The notes under the pieces are model-generated. The model was not told where the DNA came from and ran no database searches. It saw only the letters and a program-made list of their open reading frames with translations. A DNA stretch of 64,000 nt from Paragonimus westermani (Eukaryota > Platyhelminthes > Trematoda > Plagiorchiida > Troglotrematidae), in assembly GCA_008508345.1 (NCBI GenBank), contig QNGE01002996.1, forward strand, positions 1-64,000, read 5' to 3'. The position numbers were made by a program, and so were the translations under genes. Of the stretch, positions 1-11,783 are shown piece by piece. Every line of letters begins with the position of its first letter. Within the stretch, counting starts at the first letter, position 1.

Positions 1-3000
1 CTGATGAGTAGTCGGGGATTTGGTTTATTTTCAAGTTCACCAAGAGAATATATTTTCGGCGTGAGAAATGTTGAGTAACCAACATAGAATTTGCGTCCAT
101 CATACAGTACTGAATGTTGTTTCTCCGCCGAAACTTTCCAGCAAGCCGTTACCAACTAAAGCTTAGCTAACTTCGAAGCCTTTCAACAGTTCCGCTGTCT
201 TTGCTGCAACAATCTGCCACAAGCGGAAGCCCCTCAAGTAACTTTCATTTCAGTTAACAGCTGGTGCTTCTTCAACAGTGGAGAACCCTTTTTGAACTAA
301 ACATTCCGTTTGCAGAAGATCCTTTAAGAAATCTTGAAACTGAGCGAATTATATGAATTAATTTTCCAGTCATTTTCTACTTATCTATACAACTCAACGA
401 TTCTAAAATTTCATGTTTCTGTGTGATCAACGATTCTGTTCCAGTTTTGAGCATCCCCTTTTATAGTTAGACTTGTGTGAGTCTAGGGTGATCGTTATTT
501 TGCAGCATGATTGATAACCGTATGGCAGATGACAGTTTGGGAGGTAGATATATGCTTACGACAGAAAAGTAACCTCGGTTTGAATCCACAAATTAGCGCA
601 CAAAATTGATGCGGCGAATCGTAGATATTGGAACAGATGTATGCATTTGGAGATACTCGACCTGTTTGGTTCTCAAACCAGTTATGTTCGTGGCGTTTAT
701 GTGCTCACAACATTATGAGGTACTTCGTGGTTCGCGGTTTCAACCAGGAAGTTGTTTGAGACACGCTAAGAGACTGTGTAGGGATAAATACAACATTTTT
801 ACCGTAGGAAGAAGGTGGCTGTGATTCGCAATATGATACAATTCCGTAGCAAAACATCTGTACGTTCCGCATTTATTTGAAGGCAGTGTGAATGCGGTGT
901 TATTTTACTAACTGAATTGTCAAAATCTGTCAACCAGAATCAGAAAGGTAGCTCCCAGATCAGCGAATTGTGGTGGCTGGTGGTATAAAGATTCCAATCC
1001 CCAAGATGTAAATCAGGGGCTGTTTTGTGTGTATGCTCCATAAAGCCTCGGTAGGCTATTTTGAATATAAATAAATAGTCTATTATACAGCGTTCTCCTA
1101 GAAAAGCCCTCCCTGAAGAACCTTTAACTAGAGGGATCACTCCATTTAACTACCGTAGACGTTCTACGCTGGTTTGATTTGAAACGCAATTGTTTCCAGG
1201 GATAAGAACCTGTTCCTTATCGATCTCTCCGTTTCGCAGTCTTTTCCTCGTCTTCTCTTTTCTTCCTGACAATATAAAAGGTAGGTGTCAGCCGGAACCA
1301 CTGTTGTACTGCTGTCTTTGTTGATGATAATGAGGAATTCCGATGAGATATATTAACCGTCAAATCCGCTCCCAAACCACCGGTTGGTTCTCGGTTTAGT
1401 TTGAATCTCCCTTTTTCGAGATTGCAGTTTCACATCCACAGTTTTATTGTTTAAAATCTAGAGTGCAAGTATGGCCTCCTTGGAACGGGTGTAACGAAAT
1501 GCAGTGGAATAGCTAGAGATTGACTGTAGACTGGGCGGGAAGCTGATAACACATAACACATAACAAAGTTGTATGTTCGCATAATCTTACACACAAAAGT
1601 TTGCATGATATGGTCAAACGTCTGGTTTGATCAGGGAGTTCGGTTGGGATTGTCACACTGGTTACTGCAGTCGTAATACACTCAGGTTTTTTCGTTTTCA
1701 AGGTTGCAAACTGTCGAGTTCTGTTGAATCTTCCTGGCTGGTGTATAAAATGGAAAAGAAAATGTGACTCAAAAAACACTGTACTGAAAGTAGAACAATT
1801 CTACACACACTGACCTATCTGGCAAACCGAGCGTAAGAAGCATACGAACAATATTTCATATGAAGATTGAGGCTTGTTACTCTGGTAAAAGAAAACATCA
1901 ACAGAGTCCGGAGCAAGCAGGGACATATTCCCCGAGAAACTTCCCAGGATTTCTGACGCTGTGGAGTAACACGTATTTTTTCATAGTAACATTACTCTGC
2001 TGATCTCTTTATCGTGTATCGTGAACGTGATAGGATTAATGGTATAAGTGCAGTTTTTTTAGATTATTCAATTAGCTTTTAGTGTCCCTATTGCAGCTCA
2101 TGTATAATCCTGCGATCTTTAATAAACCACTAATTTTATACACGTTGTAGTTCATTTGTTGTGACAAGACTTCATTCCGGTCGATTGCACCAGTCTGGAG
2201 ATTTAGCTTTCACAATTTCCAACCGTTTTGTGCACATTGCGTCAGCTATTCATATCTGATCAAGATGAACAGTTTGGCCGAACGAACAAGCAGGCTAGAT
2301 TACCATTGCACTCTGACTCTGTTGACCGAAGTTGACCGAATTAGCAGTCCGTTCACAGAACAGATTTCGCAATACAAAACTAAATATCACGAGAACAGCT
2401 CAAGATTTCAACACCACTGTTAAATCCTTGCAACAGATGAGGTGACGAAATATCAGTGAGCAGAGTGAGGGGGGCAAATTTGAGGTTTCCCAGACGGTAA
2501 CGGCAGTGGAGTGAGTATGAGAAAAGTAGTTAGGAAGTGTTGTAATTGCACAGAAAAATGATAGTGGTTCTCTTTGAGTTTGCACGTAGCTGAATTTGAC
2601 AGCACAGAAACGTTCAAAAATTCACAACGTAGGATGACTATATTGTCTTGAAACTGGTCCAATTTTACACCCGGAAGCAGCAGTGAATAGAATCAACTTC
2701 ACCTTCGATGAAACTGAACTCAAAACGCCCTTGATAGACAAACAACTTGGAATGGTTTGAAATGGCCGTTGCGGAGGATAGATTTTTAGTTTAACACTTC
2801 AGAAACAGAACTTAGTGTGTCAATAAATCTGGAATAAGTCAGGAATATAATCACCTGTTCAATACATACGGCAGTCAGTTACAAGTTTTAGGAGGACTTG
2901 CATTAGAAAAATTGTGGAGCATACCATGATCGAAACGGTGGCTAGTTCTCTGTGACGTAGCATTTTGCATTCAAAAAGTATATTTTTTCCGGATTTCGAA

Positions 3001-3189
3001 TGATAATAAATGTAGACAAAATTCCAAGCACGTCATGCGATTGATTGTCACTAACAGGTTTGATGAATCAAGAAAACTAATATAATCTATATGTGCGATT
3101 CCTTCAGAAGTATCAGCAGTGAAACTTCATTAATTATTAGTATGGCGGAGTTCATAAGTTAGATGAGGTCTTATTGTGGAAAATCCGGA
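1..3189. other. No confident gene; noncoding with small repeats
   Basis: I see no recognisable protein or RNA gene here. The minus strand is open for 51 codons from 155 to the window edge, behind an AG at 156-157; it reads protein-like but is short enough to arise by chance. The first ~35 bases, read on the minus strand, end in a short block also found at about 3866-3890 and 62670-62701 (see findings). A 10-bp unit gttgaccgaa is tandemly duplicated at 2321-2340. Confidence 0.5.
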
Positions 3190-3272
3190 CTTGAGCTGAA
3201 TTTGAATCAGTGACAGAGACGGCGTGCCCAAAAGCAACAAGCGCTCTACCAGCTGAGCTACGAAATCACGCC
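3190..3272 (-). repeat. tRNA-like sequence (tRNA pseudogene or SINE head)
   Basis: On the minus strand, 3249-3260 reads TAGCTCAGCTGG, a near-perfect Pol III A box / tRNA D-arm, followed by TAGAGCGC. About 40 nt further on, 3198-3208 reads GATTCAAATTC, a degraded B box / T-loop. I could not build a convincing anticodon stem or a complementary 7-bp acceptor stem, so a functional tRNA is unlikely. A tRNA-derived SINE head or tRNA pseudogene fits better. A short inverted copy of the D-arm sequence (gtagctca) lies just upstream at 3272-3279. Confidence 0.5.
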
Positions 3273-3807
3273 GTAGCTCAGAAGTTTCAACATTTGGACT
3301 TAGTTACTCCTGTAACTCAGGGTGCTATGTGAATTTTTTAGTAATGATGGATGGCGGTGGATATGCTCAAATCAAAAGTTCATCCTTCACAACGAATCAC
3401 TGTTGATCATAATGGGCGCATCAGCTTAATTAGTGAGTAGGAATTGCTGACCCACGTCTTTCAAGTTAACTTTGAAAGGGATGTTGAAGGCACAAAAGTG
3501 GGACAGTAATCATCCGTCCCAAGTATAGCATCTCTTCGTTGTTATAAAAGATTATTAACAGTCATTCTGTTGTTACCACAAACCTTTGGAATTGTGTGAA
3601 CTTGCTTATGTGGAGTTGTCATGAGTGTAGCTGAAGAGAATGACTGCGCACACACCAGAATAACCTCTTTTCTAATTGCCAGGAGTCTTATCACCCAGTT
3701 TACTTGAGCCAAACAGAACGGTATGCTTTACACATTGAATGTCGACCATAATTCATTGCAGCTGTAGACTTTCCAGTTGGCGCCATTCAAAGAGATGAAC
3801 AGATGGA
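3273..3807. other. No gene seen
   Basis: AT-rich stretch between the tRNA-like sequence and the SINE-like tail. No coding frame or strong motif recognised. Confidence 0.5.
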
Positions 3808-3895
3808 GAGCTTATGGAAATGCGACAGCTGCGGTCACTTGTGCGTGATGTTCGATTAACATGAAGACCAAAATACCGTACTACTCATCAGTAGA
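3808..3895 (+). repeat. SINE-like element, 3' part only
   Basis: The segment containing atgcgacagctgcggtc and ending in actactcatcag matches the 3' part of the copy at 62473-62712 (atgcgacagcggctacc ... attactcatcag), with the same order and similar spacing. The tRNA-like head of the family is absent, so this is a 5'-truncated copy. The terminus sits inside a short imperfect hairpin (ccgt...acgg around actcatcag). Confidence 0.5.
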
Positions 3896-6800
3896 ACGGT
3901 ATGTCTTTTCTGAAAATAGGTGTGCCATTGGCTTGCCAAATTAATACATATTTTCTTTGGGACTAAACGGCACTAGACCAAAACACCACACCGATCAGAT
4001 TGAAATACAACAATGAACAGCGATTCCTTTCAAACCTTGTAAACTTTAAATCGACTTTGGCAAAGGAGGACCGATAATCACAAGTTAACAAACATAACCG
4101 TTAGGCCGATGACAGTGCATATAACTTAGAATGGATGGTGAATATCCAATAATACCCTTCGTGGAAATACCGATTGGTTCGAATGAAGCACGGGCGCTTT
4201 GGTTGCTTAGCACATTAGGTTTCACTGTAGCAATGCCCTGGATAAACGAAAGTACAGCTTAGTCACGGATAAAATGAACTTGGGTAAATTATGTTATATT
4301 GGGGGAATTAGCGGTAGCAACGAGGAACCTGCGTTAAAAAGAACGATCATGTTACCTCAAGGAATATTATCCCAAACATACTTTGTCATTTTTGTGTACC
4401 ATTTAAGGTGTCTAATTTTACCACCTTTATGACATTTAGCATGCCGCAAAGTACAAATTGGTCAGAAACGACCGCAACCCTAAGATTTGTAGTTGCTTCG
4501 CAATCGTGCAGAATTGTTACCACGAGAAAACAGTTTATCATGTTCGTTTTTTGTCACTGTGACCTTTTGAAATTGTCCGCATAGTTGACCCAAAAGAGTT
4601 TTGTGATAATTGCTATTGTATAACGTCGACTGCCTTCTCTTTGATGCCTGATTTACTACCTCGGTATTGTGAACACAGAGTTTGTACAGTTTGGAAAGTA
4701 CATTTTTGTAACGATAATATTTTCTGTAAATTTGAAACCTTTGTTTCAGCGATCAGGCAATATTGATGCAATAGCTATTCATCGAAGTTGCATACAGCTC
4801 CCTGTGACAAAAGTTGAATGATGAAGCCATACATATCTTAGTTTTTAATTCTCATAAAGACGGAAAATATTTTTCCTCGAGCTGCATATGTTTTGGTAGT
4901 AGTTCTTTCAACACATCTCTTAAAATCAGGACTCTAGAGGGACCAAGTTTTTTAAATCTTGACGTATTTCACTCACCTCATTCATATTTGTTCTAATGAG
5001 ACTCGAGCATTAAACTTAGTTATAAATCTCAGTTGAGGTGGAAGAAATTTTCAAGTCCTCTCAGTCGTGATGGTCTTTAACGAAGTCCTTGAACGATAAG
5101 ACACAAGCTGTAACGTTCTAGAAGTAAGTGATACAACATATGGTAGTGCAACTCAAATCTCACAGTAAGTTCGACGTAGCACCGCTAACCCAGTAACAGG
5201 TGACTGGGTCCGATTTCCACTTAATGGAGCCCGGTGTCCGATTGACTTACTCCACTATGCGGTACGGTTGAAGTATTCTTGTGCAACCATCACAGAAGAC
5301 TACACAAGACAGCCTAACCGATCTGTAAACGGCCAGGTTTATTTCTTAAGCTCATGTACTTATTACACTGGTTTTAAACAATCAGCTATCTTTTCACTGC
5401 GTGTTACACTTTGACTTATGTGTCGGAGTTAGACTGTAGACATTCCTCAACTAGTGCCCTCCTAAAATAACACGCTCTTACAAGTAGTTGATAGGCGGAC
5501 TTAATTTTACATGCCGCGTGCAGTTCATAATTCCTGCCTGAAGAAGATTCGGCGTTGTTGCCGAATCGTCCATACAAAACCAAAAGTGCACATTTTCTAC
5601 TGCGTCCACGGGGGCCACTTGGTAAGCTGTAGCACTCAAAGTAATGCCTCAACTTCTTATCTACTCGAGACTTGAAATGTATAGCAATTGGTGTATGGAA
5701 CTTAGTTCACGTGAACACGTCGGAATCAAAGTGATTATAACTGCTACTTTGTTTAGGCCGACCTAAGCTTTACAACGACACGTCAAATTGGGGAGTTGCA
5801 TTCTTAGATGCTATTGAAAGAACGTTCTTGTGAAACAAATTTGACGGCACTTGTATTCCCCAAAGGAGATCAACACATGAGAAAGGACCGCACTGGATTG
5901 ATCCCATCAGTGTCACATCCAAGGGTTACCACCGCATATGAAAAATCAGCAAGTTTTCTGATCTTCGTGCTCGTAGATGACACATTTCATGGTTCACAGT
6001 GTTGATGTTACATAATATTTTCAACAATTCAACTGTGTAAGGTGACTCACTAGTAAATTAATCAATGAATTATGCAATTCTAAAATCCCTGTCAGCTGTT
6101 TGGATCCGCTGGTCCCACTATTGGCGAATGAGACGCATAACATCGCTCGCTATTTCGATACGTTCCTAAAATTTCATTTCGCCAATCGGAAAATTATTGA
6201 CAAACAGAAGAATTTGATGGTTAGTGAAACCGTCCTAGTACACTAAGCCACAGATGAGCATTTAGTAGATTAACTGCATCATCAAACCTTCATTGAAACA
6301 TTTTGTTTATTGTGTGTTGAAAGCCAATCATTTTATTAAGCTTCAATGATTTTTCAACTTATTCTGAAAGTTACCTGTTGGTCTAAATTCGCCTCACATC
6401 TGAGCTCAACATGAGTCCAAATCAACATATGGAGGGATAGTTTGATTCCAGCCGTCGTATTTTCAGGCAGGCTGTGGGATATAAAGCACAATATACTATA
6501 TTCTATCTGAGCGACGTTTACAAACTATTATGGCAGTTCTTAATATTGGTGTTCGGATTTATTGGAATTCAGGCTGACGTGACTCATGATTTTGCCCTCA
6601 CAACTCTCGAAATGACCCCGTACGAACAGAACTGTTTGCGCGCAAGCCATCGATCAATAAGTACGAAATGGAAGATCCATTGAGCAGGCATGCTCGCAAA
6701 TGCGGTCAAAGAGAATTTTTGGACATCATCCGCTACGCCTTGAACGGCGAACTGCCTGAAACGGTGAGCGCCCATGAATCATAAACATCTTCAAGATTAA

Positions 6801-7068
6801 AAACGGTTCCGGATGTAAATGATTTGATTTTGTCGTTCCTGACTGCTATTTGACCGCATTCTTCGCATATCAATAATGAACTTCTTGCTTTTCACAGTGT
6901 TTCTGGCAAGAGTAGTCGACAAACTGGTGAAAATACACGACGACTGGAATAGCTTTTTCATCCACGTGGGTCATAATTGAACTCTGGACAAATGTCCAAC
7001 GAAGTTTCATGCGATTAGGTCAACTTACGTTGTGTCCAGTGTACTAAACCGAAGCAGAAATTAGTTCA
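3896..7068. other. No confident gene
   Basis: No recognisable gene. Open frames of 60-80 codons occur on both strands (for example 4814-4996 plus, 5416-5652 minus, 6474-6683 plus), but none has a known motif or coding-like first-base G excess. Confidence 0.5.
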
Positions 7069-7242
7069 ATGAGGAGGAGATCGATGCGCTGGTAGTACCA
7101 TTAAGCATATTTGCTCAGAGTTAACCATCTCCGAACCTGCATCGGTAAACCCCTCAGCAGTATGAATTTGTGGAATGCCAAACTTACTTCTTGTGTGTGT
7201 TACCATTTTGCTGTAGAAAACCTTAATTAACACATCGCATAC
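7069..7242 (-). pseudogene. Decayed Ty3/gypsy-type retrotransposon integrase fragment
   Basis: This lies inside a 115-codon open frame (7066-7413). Its translation contains KFGIPQIHTAEG, then SEMV, ICLMV and HRSPPH. These line up in order with the integrase core of Ty3/gypsy elements: FGxPQxIHTDxG (second catalytic Asp), then an S-E-L-M / L/I-C segment, then R-T-T-P-Y-H. FGIPQIHT is encoded at 7159-7182. Integrases catalyse strand transfer of the DNA copy into the genome. Here the expected catalytic Asp after IHT is Ala, one residue is missing between PQ and IHT, and the frame stops right after the PYH-equivalent, before the catalytic Glu. I see no reverse transcriptase, RNase H or LTR around it. 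It is a dead fragment. The identification rests on roughly 40 residues of motif similarity. Confidence 0.55.
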
Positions 7243-7888
7243 AAATCTAACCCCGGGTGAATAACCCCTTTTGAGTTTGGCCAATAAGAGCTTTTTATGT
7301 AGTGTGCTGTGCATGACCGTTTCACTGTCCACTGCAAATAAGGTGGTCTCTGGAGTAAAGATCTGAATAACGTTAACTATTTGTGAAATTGGTTCCGGAA
7401 GATTTAGTAGCACGTTGTCCTGGGTGTTTGTGTTTTTCAGGTGCTAGACCAACTAGAGATCCACACCACCTCTGTGTCACTCTACCACATTGTCATACCG
7501 GGGACAAGCAATCCGCTGTTCTGCACTTCCTCCATACACCAGGTCACCGTTATGCCAATTATAAACGGGTTTTGTTGGGAGCACATGTGTCGAAGTTCAT
7601 CTAAATTGTTAACTAGTGAAGCCACGTTGGTTTGTAAACATTACTAGGAGGGAGGTTTGCTGCCTGAAACAAGCACAGCAGGTGAATCTACTTGAAGAGA
7701 ACCTTCCAATGTCTGCGACTGAGCCAGTGTGTTTTAGTGTGCTCAGAGGTCACCGTACCTATTGGAATGGCTGTGAGTGGGGGTTTCTGAACTCCAAGAC
7801 TGGATCTAGAATGTTACTAGAGGTAATCCTAAGAGGACTTGTATTGGGTTGTCTTTACTGAGATTTAACGTTTATGCTGAATTTGCAG
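7243..7888. other. No confident gene
   Basis: Upstream side of the integrase relic. A pyrimidine-rich AG (gtgtttttcag) ends at 7440 and is followed on the plus strand by an open frame to about 7647, but its protein is not recognised. No further retrotransposon domains could be read on the minus strand. Confidence 0.4.
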
Positions 7889-8215
7889 AATGGCATCTCA
7901 TCAAAGTAGACAGCTGTTATCGGGCTGCAGGCCAACCTGTTCCTTTATTCCCGCTTTTAGGAAGGGCATTTCCAGTGATCTACGCTCACTAACTGTGAAC
8001 AAGTACGCTAGCCCCGACGGATGTCTTAGGCCAGTGAGTATCAAATTATTTACAAAGAATTTCCATTGGTCTAGAATATGCGCGGGTTAGGTAAGGACAC
8101 CACAACTTTCTTAAAGAAGCATGTTCAGCATACGGATCGTTCCGCGCCTGCGTTCAAAAAATCTTTGGACCTCGGCCAGTGGCAGCAGATGTCTGTTGCA
8201 ACTGACTTAGTGTAA
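7889..8215 (+). CDS. Candidate two-exon coding segment, unknown product
   Basis: Weak candidate. Block one (7889-8033) follows the acceptor-like tttgcag, contains an ATG at 7890 and stays open for 48 codons to a strong donor (CCA|gtgagt). Block two (8117-8215) follows actttcttaaag and runs 32 codons to TAA at 8213-8215. Both junctions are phase 0, and the implied intron is 83 nt, a size known in flatworms. The product would be about 80 residues, rich in Ser, Arg and Gln, with no domain I recognise. Phase agreement alone happens one time in three by chance, so this may be noise. Confidence 0.22.
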
Positions 8216-8378
8216 CGTCATTAGCTTCAACAACATGAGGAAAACACCCCAGGGGACGAGACAAGAGAGCGTTCCTAGGGCCAGAGCTGTCGTTATATTT
8301 GAAGTCATTCTGAGGAGATGCCATGATAGCTGAATTGTTTGTGCGGTTGCAATGCTTCCCTTCTGTATTACTCCTTTT

Positions 8379-8688
8379 GTTGTATAACAGGCAGTTTCGT
8401 TGTGAGTAGTATACTACTCACATGTAGTGTATTACCCACAGGCGACATTCAGGAACAAAAGGACAAGCCCCGAACATGACGGATAAGAAGAGACTATCGG
8501 AACAGTGTGTACATGCTGTGTGAGAAATTTCACCAAGGCGAATGACAACGTACTGTCACCCACTGTATGTGAGTGCATGTCTGTCGTGCAAATGAGTGCA
8601 CGCGTTTGTGGTTTAGTTTTTGACATGACCTGTACGGAAGTTTGCGCAGTAAACGAACTCGCTGACCAAGTGTATTTTCGGACACAAC
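8379..8688 (+). repeat. 310-bp dispersed element, copy 1
   Basis: Matches 19577-19887 base for base at a constant offset of 11,198 over about 290 bp, with only about four substitutions, then diverges in the last ~25 bp with one 1-nt indel. The similarity starts at gttgtataac and ends at cacaac, so the outermost five bases (gttgt/acaac) form a minimal inverted terminal pair. It holds a perfect 22-bp palindrome at 8401-8422. The open frames running through it (8505-8885 plus, 8432-8626 minus) resemble no known protein. A short non-autonomous DNA element or a recent gene-conversion tract are both possible. Confidence 0.8.
8401..8422. repeat. Perfect 22-bp palindrome in the 310-bp element
   Basis: Half-site tgtgagtagta followed directly by its exact reverse complement. 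Conserved without change in the second copy at 19599-19620. It could form a cruciform or be a dimeric protein-binding site or element core; the sequence alone does not decide. Confidence 0.9.
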
Positions 8689-11626
8689 ACTGTCAATGTG
8701 GCAACAGTTCTAATCTACCCTCGGGTAGGTTAAGCGCAATTACTATGTGCGTGTTTCGTCGAATTGTCCTAGCTGTGCTGAGGCTCGTATCTACGGCGTT
8801 TGCCTTATTTTATCTGTCAATGCGAATGGACTGGGTTTTTTTACTGCCTCTTTTCTTTCATTTCGATAAGGTGCGTCAATTGTAAGTTGGTGGATGTCTT
8901 AAGCTTTAGTTAGCTTGTTTGCGAATATCTGCCTGCTAAACCATGGCTAGCTGAAGGTGAGTTATTATTTGAGCCAACAAAATAACGTGCAAATTTAACA
9001 TACTGAATGCGGTCGCGGTAGCGTATGAGCTGTACTTCGGGACATCAAAGTAGGTACGTCCAACCTGCTGCAGAGAGGATAGATGCTCACTTGCCACGAT
9101 TGGTCTTGCAATTCTTTTCTGACTGGGGATAGTGTTCTCAGGTTTGATAAAGAATGGCGGAGTATGCGGTGCACTTTGTCAAGGTAACAGGTGAGAGGTC
9201 TATTAGATAACACTAAGACAATCTGGCCGTCTTCTCATGCCATGGCAACTTTACAGCTGCTGGGCACATGTGTAAAATTTTCAGCTGGGTTCTCTTTTAA
9301 GTTTTAAAGATCAGGGGGGGAACGAATCCACGAGCGGAGCCAGCTTGAGACCCGCAAAGAAGACAGGTTAGAATCCTACCGACTTTGCTAATTCAGTTGT
9401 CAGGAACCGTATACCTTGGAGACCTGAGTGACTTAGTGACCGTTTAAAATATAGGCTAAAAACAATTATTATACAGGTACATACACGAATGAATACCTAG
9501 GCTTCTGACAACTAGTCACAGGGGTGTCTGAAAAAAACCAAAGCGAATAACAAACCGTATATTTGAAGATAATAAAATGTAAGGAAACCGTTCACATATC
9601 GGCTATCGTTTGAGAAAGTGGACCCGAATTATGTGGTACCTATCTGTATGTTACGTGGGAAGCTGAATATGGGTGTGAGGTCGGGAGGTCTACAGTAATG
9701 TGGAAGAAAGGGTTCTGAAGACCGGAGATAGGTGGGACATCTACCAGTGTCTCAGTGACTTATTTAGTTGACTAGATGTTAAATAATGTCACAGATGCAT
9801 TGCATTCTTGCTGTTAATAGCAGTGAGTCCGACGCATAGGAGCTGGATCAACAACCCCGTTTGAACATTTCTGTTGATTTTGTATAACGTGGCGATCAAA
9901 TATCGTACTGTTGACCTGGTTGCAGACTTTCTTATGGCCGACTGTATGCAGTAGACCGACCAGTTGTTAGACCAGAATACTGACTGTCAACAGTTACGTT
10001 CATTGGGGTATTTTTTTCGTTTATACAACAAAAGTCGCAATCACCGCACCTCATTTTATAAACATGGTCTATGTCATAAGTCCTAGAGATCAAATTGTTT
10101 GATGACAGCCTCTTAAGAATTCACCTCCCGGTTAGCTTGCTACAAATATATATCATGAAGCCGAATGTGTTAATCAGGATCATTAATGTGGCAGACCGAA
10201 TAACATATCACGTGTTGTACTTGTACAATTATCTTCTAATAAATAGCGAGTTATCATATTGGCAATATTTGATATGCTTTATTTCTACTCATTTAACTGC
10301 TCATACAAAAGAGGCTCCGTTTGTCTCACTGCCATTTTTCCAAATAAGTCATTTGCGACGAAACCTGAACATTTATGTTGTTCGGAGTGATTGGAGCACT
10401 CTACGGAATGTTTCAGCTGAAAATCACTATGCTATCATTACGCATAATCTGACAGATTCGGGTGGTGTTTGGATATGATCACCAGTAGTAAACATGCTGT
10501 TCGTGACAATATACTGAGGATAACCACAAAGTACGAATTGAAGATAGGAAACACCGAACCCTGCAATCGCATCACTACCCTATAGTCAATCAAAATGTGA
10601 TATACATTTAGGTGATCAAGTTCGGTTATTGTGTGGTGTCCAGATACGAATTACTGACAAACTCACTTGAAATGACTATGCTTAATACTGGACGATTACC
10701 GGGGACAAAACTGATGAGTTTGATGAAGAAATGTTGCAGAGGTTGACAAATTTAATTCAGGGAGGATATTGCAGGATTAAAGGAATGACCGAAACAAGGC
10801 TGTCAGATACCACTGTTATAACTACGTAATTTCCAGGAAGTCGTTCATAGCTTGTGTATGAACTTCCATGAAGACGTTGAGCAACGTGTAACGATAAACC
10901 AATGATCCAAATATTCAAAACGAGATTGGATCGTAATGCCACGGCAGTCAACAGTTTCGATGGACAGATCGTTTTCGGGGAATGGGTTACAATTTATTGC
11001 TGAACAGGCCAAAAGAGCTCTTCCGAGCAGTCAACAGGTTCAAAACAATGGGGATGAGTCGAGCTCCAAAACAGGGGGTGCACGCACCACTCAAGTAAAT
11101 TACAATGATCGACAACTAGCTGTTCGCACAACCATCACATTGACGTTGCAAAACAAAATCGTCTAGGTTGAGGTCCAATTAACGTCTAGAAACAGGGGAG
11201 GTTGAATGCAGAGGGGTGAATACTTAGAGGAATGGGGTTCAGTCGAATTTTCGCATGATTTCAGTTCAAAAATCTGATACGGTTTGTCGAAACGAGATAG
11301 AAACCATTCTGTGTCGTAGCAGAATTGAGCTAGGAATGGAGACGAAAACCCACACAGTTCCACCTGGTAAATGCGGGATCAAGCGGATCGGAAGAACAAT
11401 ATGTACGCAGTTTCAGTGTGTTAAAGGTTATGCTCAATATCTTGAACAAGAAACAGACAGAAAGTGCAAAATATTTGTTACTCTCAAGTGAACTATTAAG
11501 TATGGTGCAATTTTCCATCGAATACATGTAAAGAATGGAGGCATTTAATATCGAAAAAGATTGATCAATTCATAGACAACCTGATACCCTAACTGTCATT
11601 ATTTTCCCCTTTGTCTGACATGCCAG
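8689..11626. other. No confident gene
   Basis: Open frames of up to 127 codons (10095-10478 plus) are within chance expectation and unrecognised. A plus-strand frame at 10936-11166 starts with ATG and is rich in Ser, Gln and Asn, without known motifs. Near 10793 a short stretch resembles the QGCP block of LINE reverse transcriptases but is too short to call. Confidence 0.4.
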
Positions 11627-11783
11627 AAACTTCAGATCTAACATTGTACGCGATATACTGAAACAAGCTATTGAACTCGTTTTTGACAAACCGGATGTAA
11701 AACCACCGCTAGACTGGGTGGATCAGCTCATGTGAACCAATGTGCGTGTCGTAACGATTATCCCTTCGACAGACAAAGTACCG
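11627..11783 (+). pseudogene. Exon-like block with in-frame TGA, unknown protein
   Basis: A strong acceptor (cccctttgtctgacatgccag) ends at 11626 and a strong donor (CCG|gtgagt) begins at 11784. Between them one frame reads 52 codons, broken by a single TGA at 11733-11735. The translation on both sides looks coding, with about 30% G at first codon position, and includes KPPLDWVDQLM just before the TGA and VRVVTIIPSTD after it. If real, it is an exon of a decaying gene, a recoded codon, or a terminal exon ending at the TGA. I do not recognise the protein. Confidence 0.25.

Noticed and set aside
1..155. Minus-strand open frame running off the window edge, possible partial exon
   Set aside because: Only 51 codons, weak acceptor, and its end overlaps the sequence shared with SINE-like tails.
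8505..8885. 126-codon plus frame starting inside the 310-bp element
   Set aside because: The second copy (19703-19963) diverges completely after the element ends and no protein family is recognised, so it is likely an accident of the repeat.
10761..10840. Possible second LINE RT motif (KQGCQIPLL-like) near 10793
   Set aside because: Only about ten residues resemble the QGCP block and no motif A or flanking RT similarity was found.
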